The translations under genes and the position numbers were made by a program. From the NCBI GenBank assembly GCA_048213135.1, contig PS015239.1, positions 92,144 to 113,420 on the forward strand: 21,277 nucleotides of DNA, read 5' to 3'. The DNA is from Reclinomonas americana ATCC 50394 (taxonomy: Eukaryota; Jakobida; Jakobea; Jakobida). Positions 1-18,842 of this stretch are shown here, one piece after another (the stretch's first letter is position 1; each line of letters begins with the position of its first letter). The notes beneath the pieces are model-generated. The model was given only the letters and a program-made list of their open reading frames with translations. It had not been told where the DNA came from and did not search any database.

Positions 1-303
1 AACCTTGCAGATTTTCGGACAATGGATATCGAAGACAATGCAGGGCTTGTTGGGGTGGGTGCATGAGGACCGAGGAGCAAGGAAGAGGGGGAAACGATGT
101 GGATGAGAGGAGGCAGTGACGTTTAAAGCGGGTGGGGTGGAATATGCGAAGAATATGCATGCGCAACGCAAACTCGACAGGGAAACGCACATGTAAGGTG
201 TGCTTTGATGAAACCAGCGGCATCAGTAGTGCAAGGATTCATTGATTGGTCGCACAAGAGAACGCAGGCAAAGAGAATAGAAGAAGGCGCGCAATCGCTC
301 TTC
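1..303. other. 3' flank of the adhesin gene, no gene seen
   Basis: This stretch lies just downstream of the minus-strand adhesin stop codon at 304-306. Reading frames on either strand are short or look like shadows, and I see no clear AATAAA-type polyadenylation signal on the minus strand. It presumably holds the 3' UTR of the adhesin gene and the start of the next intergenic region. Confidence 0.5.
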
Positions 304-10708
<10,405 letters not shown>

Positions 10709-10801
10709 GAGGCGAACGAGTGCCCATAGCGTGGCATGACGGCGTGCGTCTGCAGAGAAGAAGGGAGTGTGAGTGAGAGAACAAGTGATCATGAGAGAGA
10801 G

Positions 10802-10842
<41 letters not shown>

Positions 10843-11427
10843 CGAGGGGCTGCAATGGGGTCTTGTGTGCTGCATCAGAAAACTGTGACGCTCCCATGTT
10901 GCCTTTTTCTGGGGTGGCCATGGCGTGTTACCTTTGCTCGCACACATTTCTTCACGACGGAAAGAGGCTCGCTGTCCTAATGACAGAATTGGGTGACTCG
11001 CGGGTTTATGTGCAGCCACATGGGGTCGTGTAGTGTGCGTGTGTGTGTGTGTGTGCTGGTGTGCACATGTGGGGAGGAGGGTTGTGTACACTGCAGCGAG
11101 AGGAGGACTTGTTGGGGAAACAACAAGGTTGGAGAGGACCGAACAAATGGAGTTTTTTCCAAAGTTTTAGACTCTTTCGGGTCACCGAGCGTACGTGGAT
11201 TGTGGGTTAGAAAAGACATGTGTGGCAGGAGCATGCGCATCGCGACCTAAATAAAAATGACTTTGTGAGTGCCGATTAGAGGCATGGCTGCGATTTCGGT
11301 ATCGATATCGCAACAGACATATCGACGTGATATTGATAATGAGCGCTTAGCAACAACAACAACACCAACAACTTAACTAATCCAAACAGAACACCAGAAA
11401 CTCAAACATCACGGAGAAAGCGAGAAA
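10709..11427. other. 5' flank of the adhesin gene, no confident gene
   Basis: This intergenic stretch holds a (GA)n run (10794-10841), a (GT)n run (about 11035-11056) and, at 11293-11335, several ATCGATATCG-type words like those of the satellite at 15850-16632. It ends with a CAA-repeat leader at 11348-11371 and the 11-mer AATCCAAACAG at 11381-11391. The adhesin promoter presumably lies here, but I see no clear TATA element. Confidence 0.5.
10794..10841. repeat. (GA)n microsatellite upstream of the adhesin
   Basis: A plus-strand GA run with a few A-rich interruptions. On the minus strand it forms a pyrimidine tract followed by a CTCTGCAG acceptor-like site at about 10750, so it may be the tract of a 5' UTR intron. 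Confidence 0.85.
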
Positions 11428-11497
11428 ATGTCGAGATGCAAGAGGTGTTGGTTTCAGAAAAAGAATAACAACAACAATTCATTCACCAACAAACAAG

Positions 11498-12248
11498 NNN
11501 NNNNNNNNNNNNNNNNNNNNNNNNNNNNNNNNNNNNNNNNNNNNNNNNNNNNNNNNNNNNNNNNNNNNNNNNNNNNNNNNNNNNNNNNNNNNNNNNNNNN
11601 NNNNNNNNNNNNNNNNNNNNNNNNNNNNNNNNNNNNNNNNNNNNNNNNNNNNNNNNNNNNNNNNNNNNNNNNNNNNNNNNNNNNNNNNNNNNNNNNNNNN
11701 NNNNNNNNNNNNNNNNNNNNNNNNNNNNNNNNNNNNNNNNNNNNNNNNNNNNNNNNNNNNNNNNNNNNNNNNNNNNNNNNNNNNNNNNNNNNNNNNNNNN
11801 NNNNNNNNNNNNNNNNNNNNNNNNNNNNNNNNNNNNNNNNNNNNNNNNNNNNNNNNNNNNNNNNNNNNNNNNNNNNNNNNNNNNNNNNNNNNNNNNNNNN
11901 NNNNNNNNNNNNNNNNNNNNNNNNNNNNNNNNNNNNNNNNNNNNNNNNNNNNNNNNNNNNNNNNNNNNNNNNNNNNNNNNNNNNNNNNNNNNNNNNNNNN
12001 NNNNNNNNNNNNNNNNNNNNNNNNNNNNNNNNNNNNNNNNNNNNNNNNNNNNNNNNNNNNNNNNNNNNNNNNNNNNNNNNNNNNNNNNNNNNNNNNNNNN
12101 NNNNNNNNNNNNNNNNNNNNNNNNNNNNNNNNNNNNNNNNNNNNNNNNNNNNNNNNNNNNNNNNNNNNNNNNNNNNNNNNNNNNNNNNNNNNNNNNNNNN
12201 NNNNNNNNNNNNNNNNNNNNNNNNNNNNNNNNNNNNNNNNNNNNNNNN
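11498..12248. other. Assembly gap of 751 N
   Basis: Unknown sequence. To its left a plus-strand frame opens at the ATG at 11428 (MSRCKRCWFQKKNNNNNSF) and runs into the gap; to its right a minus-strand frame runs into it. Either could be the end of a gene hidden in the gap; neither has recognisable domains. Confidence 0.9.
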
Positions 12249-12780
12249 CAACAGCTGTCTAGATCTTGATCAAATGCTCCATTTTGCGTCAGCAACATGG
12301 ATTTTGCGAGTCTGAAGTACTCGCTCATTGTCATTCGCTTTTCAGCCTCGTTTTGTTTGTCGAGAGGCATGCTTATCTTTCTGGTACGAAAGAACGAGCA
12401 AATCAAATGCAGCAACTTGCAAATTGTTTGCGACCGAATTCGCAAGCAAATCTGCTAGAGCGAACACCCACCCTCAAAATTAACCTGCCTCTTTCCTCAA
12501 TGCTAGTATTTGCGTTGAGGTTTTGTGAACCAATGGTTGTCTTGCAATTGTGGATGAATTGCTGATCATCATGCCGATCGATGTGGTTTTCACAGTCGTA
12601 AAGTCGAGAACACAATTCGCGAACCCAGATATTGCCATCCTGCGCTGCTCCTTCTCCCTCCCTCACCTTACGCATGCCCGGGTACCACAAGAAAGCAAAA
12701 TTGCATATCGTGTCCGAATTCATTTGTCCTAGAAACAGGATGGGACGGAGCAAGGAGAAAATAACACTCGTGTGCGCGCG
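12249..12780 (-). other. AT-richer stretch with two weak minus-strand ORFs
   Basis: Base composition is visibly AT-richer than the adhesin and TXNL4B regions. A minus-strand frame from the ATG at 12370 reads MPLDKQNEAEKRMTMSEYFR and stays open into the gap. A second minus frame from the ATG at 12783 (126 residues, to 12403) contains DTICNFAFLWYPGMRK followed by a GTGAGG donor-like site. A plus-strand frame at 12266-12565 is open too. I recognise no family; it could be an exon pair of a gene lying mostly in the gap, or inserted DNA. Confidence 0.25.
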
Positions 12781-12837
12781 CATTCACCACACGCACACGC
12801 TCTTCCTCTCTCTCTCACACACACACTCCCACTCCTC

Positions 12838-13551
12838 ATGTTCTGTGACCGTGATCGATTCAGCGGCAATCGCATCGCCGCACCGCACTCTTCCTCCTCC
12901 ACCTCCACCTCCTCCTCGGACGCTGTCTCATCCTCTTCCTCCACCTCCTCCTCGTCCTCTGCACGCCTCCTCCGTCGCATGCTTGTCCTCGACGAGGTGG
13001 CCTTGCACGGAGGCGACCTTGCCGCCGCCGAGCCCTCAGACACAGACGACGATGTGCTGATTGACGACGAGGCCAGTGAGCGCATGCGACAGTGGTACAC
13101 CTCGGCTGCTCGCGGACGCATGCACCAGCACGTGCTGATTGGCGGCAATAGTGGCGGAGGAGCGTCACCAGTGGACGATGTCGATCAGAGACGCGCACAT
13201 CATCATCTCATTGTGGTGTCATCGTCGTCTCCACGTGCGTCGCCTGTCATTGCAGTGGCGCCACTGGGAGGCGCAAGTGCAGCTGTGCAGAGTGGCATGG
13301 ATGATGCGGATCGCCTGTCGGCGTGGCGAGTTGCGTACTGCTGCTGTTGCTTGTGACACTGCACGGGAATCAATTCTCTCAAGGAGTATTTCCGTCAATG
13401 CACAACAGAGACCGTCTTTGGAGGAGCGGAGACCGTCGTTGCTGTTGCGTACTGGCGTAATCATCTCTACTGTCACTCACGCACGCATGCTCATCAACTC
13501 TTCGTTGTTGCTACAGCTCACGAGCGCGCAGTCGTCTGCGATTGGACATGA
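12838..13551 (+). CDS. Unrecognised two-exon gene, Ser-rich/acidic N-terminus
   Basis: Proposed exons 12838-13329 and 13384-13551 give 219 residues. The first exon starts MFCDRDRFSG at an ATG, then has serine-rich runs, an acidic patch (PSDTDDDVLIDDEASE) and ERMRQWYTSAARGRMHQHV. The 54-bp intron has the GTTGCG donor common in this window and a CTCAAG acceptor; it joins in phase 0 as RLSAWR-EYFRQC. The second exon is well mixed (TETVFGGAETVVAVAYWRNH, then QLFVVATAHERAVVCDW) and ends at TGA. Third codon positions in exon 1 are mostly G or C, as in the surer genes. I cannot name the family. Its 3' end overlaps the doubtful minus-strand model by 41 nt, and both are unlikely to be right. Confidence 0.5.
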
Positions 13552-14547
13552 TGTTGCCGTTGGGCTTGGTCGCTGGAGGCAGCAGTGGGCTGGCGAGGCG
13601 GGCGAGTGTGGCAGCGGCTGCAGCTGCGGCGTCGGCGGGGCTCGACGATCGGGAGTCGGGTGGGGGCAGCAGCGGTGGGTTGAGTTTTTGAGGGGGAAAA
13701 ACGCACGCAAGAGTAGGAGAAGAAAAAATACTGTCGGGGAGAGACGTTTGTTTTGCACAAGATTGACCGCCATGTGACGAAGAAAGAGAGGGAGAGAGAA
13801 TGGGAGAAGGAATGAAGAAAAGGGTCCATGTGTGGTGGAATTGATCCGGTGCTGCCAGCAGATGCTCCGCAAGGTGCAGGGAGTGGCTTTCGCGTCGACT
13901 CACCCTGCGCTGAATGGGTAGCTTGCATAAGGCAGCCTCTCACTCGCACAAGGCGCACAGTCGCAATCTACATTCTGCCTGCGAGGGTCAGCACCCTTTC
14001 CGCGAGGAGCAGGGAGTGGTCTCAGCATCGACTCACCTCGCTGCACGCTGCCTGCTCCTGAATGAGTCCAGTGCACATGTTCATTCGCTTGTCGAGCAAC
14101 CCGCCGTCGTTCCTCTGTTCTTGGCAGTTGGCATTTTGCTTCTCGAGGAAGATAAGTGGCCTTGGCGACAATTTACCTTGCGCTGCATGGGTGGCTTGCA
14201 TAAGCAGCCTCTCGCGCGCACAACGCACACAGCCACAAACTGCGTTCTGCCCGCGAGGGTCAGCACCCTTTCCCGCAAAGCGCAAGAGTCGCCTCGGCAT
14301 CAACTCACCTCGCTGTGCGTGCACAAACGGCGAATGCAGCAGTCACCGTCCTCTTCGTGGAGGTAAGCACACTCCAGCAGGCATCGCAGTGGCCCAGATA
14401 AACACGAACGTCATCACTCGCTCCGCATTGTGCCCTGCGCATGGCTGATTCATAGAGGCGAGTTCGCTTGCTTTGAGTCAGCGCACTCCAGCTCGCCTGC
14501 TCGGCATTTTTCTGTTCACGAAAGTCAGCACAAGCTCTCGCTGACAT
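13511..14547 (-). CDS. Doubtful five-exon hypothetical gene built on a tandem repeat
   Basis: Exons 14547-14309, 14246-14177, 14114-14037, 13974-13904 and 13730-13511 keep phase throughout and sum to 678 nt (225 residues), starting at an ATG 34 bp after the TXNL4B stop. Donors are GTGAGT (three times) and GTAAAT; the first three introns are each exactly 62 bp. The product starts MSARACADFREQKNAEQASW, has scattered cysteines, and ends in a Ser/Pro/Ala-rich tail with SNRRRLRAREL. Against it: all junctions sit at the same place in a ~130-bp repeat, so they may be inherited by duplication and not be real exons; the protein matches no family I know; and its 3' end overlaps the plus-strand gene. 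Confidence 0.3.
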
Positions 14548-14550
14548 CTG
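13850..14550. repeat. Degenerate tandem array, ~130-bp unit, 5-6 copies
   Basis: On the minus strand each unit carries a motif like GTGCTGACCCTCGCGGGCAG, followed about 70 nt later by CAGCG(C)AG|GT. Copies of the first motif start near 14531, 14371, 14266, 14134, 13994 and 13864. The clearest pair is 14177-14308 against 13904-14036, in which intron and exon parts both align. The older copies on the right are very degraded. Confidence 0.65.
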
Positions 14551-14581
14551 AGCGGCCGACGAACCTTGTGTCAACACCTCC

Positions 14582-15188
14582 TCAAATGTCCTTGTAGATC
14601 AACTCGTACCTGGGCACACGCGCCGGATCAATCGGCGACTCAATCATCATCTTGCCGCGCATGACTCCACGATAGATGGCCTCCACCAAGTCGAGCAGGT
14701 CTTGTTTGTGCGCGAATGCCCCGATCCATTTGGTGTGGTCGGGGGTTCTGATGAGAAGAGGGGGATGAGTGAGAAGGGAGAAGAGAAAAGAGAGCGAGAG
14801 AGAGAGAGAGAGCAGAAGAGTGACGGGACGACTCTCTAGGAAACAGTGAGTGGAGAAAATATTAGAGAGCAAGAGAGAGGGCGTAGTGCCAAAGAGGGTG
14901 TGCAAGAGTGAGAGAGGAGAGAGAAGCAGAGAAAAGGAAAGAGGACGAAAGAAAGGAGAGCAAGAGTGGCAAGAGACAGAATAACCGACACAAAACAGGA
15001 GGGACGGAAAGAGTGAGAATGGAGTGAGTCTGAATGAGGAACGAGAGTGGCAAGCGGGAGGGTGAATAGAAGACCGACTGGTAACTGACACAGACAACAA
15101 AGGCGACACAGGTGAGCGTGAGGAACAGGAAGAGACGGAAAGCGACACGGAAAGACGAGAGTGATGCGAGGAAAGACAACGAGACGAG

Positions 15189-15228
<40 letters not shown>

Positions 15229-15310
15229 TCACGGAAAGATGAGAGTGATGCGAGGAAAGACAACGAGACGAGTTGTGTCTCTCTCACTCTTCTTCCCTCT
15301 CTCTCCCTTG

Positions 15311-15344
<34 letters not shown>

Positions 15345-15807
15345 GCCTCTCTCTCCGTCTCGCACTCCCTCGTCTCTCTCTCTCTTCCCTCTTCCCTCTC
15401 CTCTCTTTCTCTCTGTCTCTCTGCCTCTCTCATTTCCCTCTTCCTCACCTAAAATCCACCTTGATATGCTGCGCATTGAAGAAGAACAGCGTCGCCGGCA
15501 ACAACGTGATATCGAAGTACCGCACATACACCTCCACACAGTCCTCTTCCCCATCACCGTCACCATCATCATCCTCACTAACGTCCACCAAGTACACATC
15601 AGCCATCTCCGCCAACGCAGGCGCGCACTTGCTCAGAGTCTCGTCGAGAGAGAGTTGCTGCTGGAAGGCGTGCTCGGAGTGTGCGCGTGCGGCGTCCAAG
15701 GCGAGACCAAAACGGAGAATGACTATGCGGTCTTCGGTGTCGCGAATGACGTGGTCGATGGAGGATTTCGTGCGGAGAGTGGGGAGTAGAAGCTGTGCGG
15801 ATGACAT
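14582..15807 (-). CDS. TXNL4B: TXNL4B / DIM2, thioredoxin-like spliceosome-associated protein
   Basis: Two exons, 15807-15449 and 14747-14582, join in phase 2 (GTGAGG donor, ATCAG acceptor) to give 174 residues. The protein opens [20 protein letters not shown], then has the DIM1-family strand VILRFG and [32 protein letters not shown], the junction [24 protein letters not shown] and the C-terminus [18 protein letters not shown]. The PDHTK, MRGK and SPID...YxDI signatures are those of TXNL4B rather than the U5 subunit TXNL4A/DIM1. As in that family there is no CxxC redox pair. Members bind tri-snRNP components such as PRPF6 and act in pre-mRNA splicing in the nucleus. It is about 25 residues longer than human TXNL4B, partly through an acidic run ([16 protein letters not shown]) after the YLVDV strand and an insertion after FGLALD. 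It is divergent from TMEM234, 975 bp apart. Confidence 0.93.
14748..15448 (-). other. TXNL4B intron with simple repeats and a direct repeat
   Basis: The 701-bp intron is long for this window. It holds (TC)n runs at about 15191-15226 and 15310-15341 and a ~45-bp direct repeat (15146-15190 and 15230-15274) whose copies both begin CACGGAAAGA and flank the first TC run. A ~25-nt TC-rich word at about 15281-15305 is also found just right of the gap at 8342-8366 in the adhesin intron. Confidence 0.8.
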
Positions 15808-15849
15808 GTGTGAAAGGGATAGGAAGTGATTGGAGAGAGGACAGGCTCG

Positions 15850-16632
15850 TGTCCTTTGCATTGGAAGCTTTGCTATGCAACAGGGTATATAGTGTGGAGG
15901 GGATAGTGGGGCAGACGATGTACAGCGAGAATCCTTGCCGAGCAGCTGCAGGAGTCGCGATACACCGACATTGATCGATCGCGACGTCGAGCTTGAAGAA
16001 GCCTTTTGTTGTCGCCTGGTGGCTTTGCAGGAGGGTGTGCAATGTGGAGGGGGCAGTGGAGTAGAAGTCTCACAGCAAGGATGCCTGCAAGGTGACTGCA
16101 ACGAGTCGAGATATCGATTTCGCGATCGACGTCGATCGCGAGCTTGAAGAAGCCCTTTGTTGTCGACTGGTGCCTTTGCAGGTGGGCGTATAGTGTGGTG
16201 GAGACAGTAGAACAGAGGGTTCATAGCAAGAATGCCCGCAACCGGGATGCCAACGAGCAGGAGTCGCGAGACACGGATACTCGATTTCGATATCGATCGA
16301 CGTTGCGATGTCGATCGCCTCGAGCCCTTTGTTGACCGTCCGTGGCGCTGCACGAGGGTGTGCTGTGTGGAATGGGCAGTGGAGCAGACGGTGCACGCAT
16401 GAATGCCTGCAGCTGGGAATGTAACGAGTCGAAATATCGCGATCGATTGACGTCGAGCTCTCAGGAGGCCCTTTGTTGACCGTATGTGGTGTTGCAGGGG
16501 GGCTTTTCGTGAAGGAGACAGCGGAGCAGAAGGTTCTTAGCGAGAATACCTGCAGGGTGGGTGCAACGAGTCGAGATATCGATATCAAGCGACGTCGCGA
16601 TATCGATCGCGATCGATATTGATCGATAACGC
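15850..16632. repeat. Five-unit satellite (144-172 bp units) rich in ATCGAT palindromes
   Basis: Units start at CC(C/T)TTTGTTG words at 16002, 16153, 16325 and 16469, preceded by a degraded first unit from about 15850. Each contains a TGTGGxGGxGACAGTxGAxCAGA-like core, AGCAAGAATGCC, AACGAGTCG and then a block of ATCGATATCG/GATCGCGATC palindromic words. It fills most of the 975-bp space between the divergent starts of TXNL4B and TMEM234. Minus-strand ORFs across it change frame from unit to unit, so it is not coding. Confidence 0.85.
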
Positions 16633-16782
16633 CTTGCGCTCTCCGAAAGCTCTGCCAAGCAAAGCGCAAAGGAATGCACGGATCAGATGACACAAGCACC
16701 TAATGCAGCAACTGGTACCGTGCAGAGTAGCGCAAAGATCTCTCGTGATCGACGTTTTCGTAAAGGACAACGAGATTGCACA

Positions 16783-17121
16783 ATGTGGGTCGCACTGGTC
16801 GTCGGGCTGCTGTGGGGCATCACTGATCCTCTGATCAAGCGGTTTGCATGTCACTCTCGCTCTCTTCCTTTGTTGGCCACTCATCCTCTCTCTCTCTCCA
16901 ACAGTGGAAGCAGCAATGCATTGGATGGGGAGGTGAAGAAGGAGAAGAAGAGGAGCCTGGTGCGCGACACGTGGGCGTTGTTCACCAACTGGAGAGTTGC
17001 GGAAAAGAGAGAGACAAGAGAGAAAGAGACTTTCCTCGCGGCAGGTCCTTTTCTTCAGTGTCTCTCCCTCAGGCCGCAAGGGAGCACTCCTCCTCCTCCT
17101 CCTCCTCCTCCTCCTTCTCCT

Positions 17122-17153
<32 letters not shown>

Positions 17154-17550
17154 CTTCTTCTTCTTCTTCTCTCATTCCTCACCAACTCTTGCTTTCCTTC
17201 ACCCCCGCTTTCTCACTGTTTACCTTCCCCCCTCCCCTCTCCCCTCACCTTTCCCTTTTGCAGTACCTCCTTCCCTTCGCCCTCAACCAACTCGGCTCCG
17301 CTCTCTTCCTGGTGGCCCTCGGCACCTCCGACATCACCATCGCCGTGCCCGTCAGCAACGCCACCGCCATGGTGGTATCGTACTTGTTCTCGTGCGCACT
17401 CGGCGACTGTCGCATGTACTCTGGTGCGACCTGCTCCCTTAGCTTGCAGAGTTCTCTTTGTCGCGCTCACTCACTGCCCGCACGAATGTAGACTCGATGA
17501 TTGGGGTGGCGTGTATCGCCGCCGGTGTGGCCATGCTGCAGTCTGTGTAA
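16783..17550 (+). CDS. TMEM234: TMEM234, four-pass membrane protein
   Basis: Exons 16783-16841, 16905-16995, 17264-17408 and 17492-17550 (intron phases 2, 0, 1) encode 117 residues. The start is the ATG that opens directly into helix 1 (MWVALVVGLLWGITDPLIKR), where the family has the ALWGxTxPLLKR signature. Exon 2 is a charged loop ending RDTWALFTNW. The next junction gives LFTNWRYLLPFALNQLGS, the diagnostic LxPFxLNQxGS motif, followed by VALGTSDITIAVPVSNATAM (helices 2-3). Exon 4 supplies helix 4 (SMIGVACIAAGVAMLQSV) and the stop. TMEM234 proteins are small membrane proteins related to drug/metabolite-transporter half-repeats; their molecular function is poorly known. Donors are GTTTGC, GTTGCG and GTCGCA. 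The protein is shorter than human TMEM234, mainly at the C-terminus. Confidence 0.92.
17090..17175. repeat. (TCC)n-(TC)n-(TTC)n compound microsatellite in TMEM234 intron 2
   Basis: Consecutive TCC, TC and TTC runs on the coding strand provide a long pyrimidine stretch roughly 90 bp before the acceptor at 17263. The frames that run through it encode only Ser/Leu/Pro runs. Confidence 0.85.
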
Positions 17551-17719
17551 TTCTGTGTGCAGCTGTGCGACAGGCAAGTGGGAGCGCGTGCTGGCCAGCT
17601 CATTATCTTGTTCGGGGAGAGCAGGCCTTTGTGACAAGGCTGATAGACGGACTTGTCTTCGTTGTGGAGCGAGTGAACCATGACCATTCGCGACATTGAT
17701 CGCCGGCTTGGTGGCTCAC

Positions 17720-18199
17720 AGCTCCTTCGCGCTCTCGGCCTCCTGCACTCCTTCGTGCTCTCGCCCTCCTCCTGCACTCCTTGGTGCTCTCGCCCTCCTC
17801 CTGCACTCCTACGTGCTCTCGCCCTCCTCCTGCACGCCTTCGTGCTCTCGCCCTCCTCCTGCACTCCTTCGTGCTCTCGCCCTCCTCCTGCACTCCTTGG
17901 TGCTCTCGGCCTCCTCCTGCACTCCTTGGTGCTCTCGGCCTCCTCCTGCACTCCTTGGTGCTCTCGGCCTCCTCCTGCACTCCTTGGTGCTCTCGGCCTC
18001 CTCCTGCACTCCTTCGTGCTCTCGGCCTCCTCCTGCACTCCTTCGTGCTCTCGGCCTCCTCCTGCACTCCTTCGTGCTCTCGGCCTCCTCCTGCACTCCT
18101 TCGTGCTCTCGGCCTCCTCCTGCACTCCTTCGTGCTCTCGGCCTCCTCCTGCACTCCTTCGTGCTCTCGGCCTCCTCCTGCACTCCTTCGTGCTCTCGC
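17720..18199. repeat. 29-bp minisatellite, about 16 copies
   Basis: The unit is close to CCTGCACTCCTTCGTGCTCT followed by CGGCCTCCT (29 bp). Variants form blocks from left to right: five mixed copies ending in CGCCCTCCT, four with CTTGG and CGGCC, and seven with CTTCG and CGGCC. It begins 170 bp after the TMEM234 stop codon. Because 29 is not a multiple of three and the unit has no stop codons, long frames cross it on both strands. Confidence 0.95.
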
Positions 18200-18512
18200 C
18201 CTCATCTCTTCTCTGCCATATCCCTCTGCCCCTGCCACCATTCCAAACAGGGGGGACATCAATCATTCATTCACGTTTTCCATCAACTGCACGCGCGCAA
18301 ACACACAAGCGCCACATTACGCAGCAAGCAAGCAAGCAAATGCACGAAAAATGGAAGAAAATCAGACAAACGGGGGACGCACGGCAAAACAGCAGCAGCA
18401 AGGAAGAGACAAACAAACACTGTCAAGGAAAGGAGAGAAGGAAAGACGGTGGAAGAAGAGATTCAAGGGGGGAAAACAAAATCGTGCGTCAAAAAAAGTG
18501 TGGGCGGAGAAA
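18200..18512. other. Non-coding stretch right of the minisatellite
   Basis: Purine-rich and A-rich on the plus strand, with short CAAG and ACAAACA runs. I see no convincing exon. It could hold the 3' UTR of a minus-strand gene at 18513 if that gene is real. Confidence 0.4.
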
Positions 18513-18842
18513 TCAAAACGCCACACTCGACGCCTGCTCATCAAAAGAGACAGATCGCGGAACGCCACCAGAGGACACTGCCGCAGCGGCCGGCGACAGA
18601 AGCTCGCTGGAGAGGCGCAGCACGCCAGCCTTGGCTGTCGGCATGGCCTCCACCGCCTCTTCTGCCGCCGTCTTCTCCTCCTCCTCCTCGTCCAAATCGC
18701 TGCGCACATCCTCCGAGGAGAACGACGACGGCGACGAGGAGGAAGAGGCCGAGTCCGACGGCGACGACGAACGCACCGTGGTGGTCATCGTCGTGCTGGT
18801 CGGCCGCAAGGCAAAGTCCGACGATGGTGACGGCGGCGACAT
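18513..18842 (-). CDS. Candidate minus-strand ORF, Ser/Glu-rich (alternative to the plus ORF)
   Basis: From the ATG at 18842 the frame encodes 109 residues: MSPPSPSSDFALRPTSTT, a long serine run, DVRSDLDEEEEEKTAAEEA and a tail VPRSVSFDEQASSVAF. Third positions are strongly G/C and the frame is open further upstream to 18986. Its third codon positions coincide with those of the plus-strand ORF, so GC3 cannot separate the two. Low complexity prevents family assignment. Confidence 0.3.
   Translation of the reverse strand: MSPPSPSSDFALRPTSTTMTTTVRSSSPSDSASSSSSPSSFSSEDVRSDLDEEEEEKTAAEEAVEAMPTAKAGVLRLSSELLSPAAAAVSSGGVPRSVSFDEQASSVAF

Noticed and set aside
13384-13551. OTU-type protease domain in the orphan gene
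   Set aside because: The GGxE-like stretch is superficially similar, but the catalytic Asp/Cys motif and the usual His strand are not visible.
13139-13777. Plus-strand ORF of 212 residues at 13139-13777
   Set aside because: It is out of frame with the better two-exon model at 12838-13551 and has arginine/tryptophan-rich shadow composition.
14037-14547. Twin CxnC mitochondrial (CHCH) protein in the five-exon minus model
   Set aside because: Cysteine spacing is irregular and the exons derive from a DNA repeat.
14582-14747. TXNL4B last exon ending in a further intron at a CAG|GTACGAG site near 14609
   Set aside because: Reading through gives the YELIYKDI ending and stop that match the family's C-terminus. 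The splice alternative breaks the frame downstream.
15873-16699. Minus-strand ORFs across the five-unit satellite as a repeat protein gene
   Set aside because: Unit lengths vary by amounts that are not multiples of three, so the peptide changes frame between units. Composition follows the palindromic DNA.
17720-18199. CRISPR array (about 29-bp direct repeats)
   Set aside because: Repeats are back to back with no spacers and the surroundings are intron-bearing eukaryotic genes. It is a minisatellite.
17603-18266. Long minus-strand ORFs of Arg/Glu-rich 29-residue repeats, and the Cys/Ser/Leu-rich plus-strand ones
   Set aside because: They are the same stop-free 29-bp minisatellite read in different frames. 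No unique coding sequence flanks them with consistent support.
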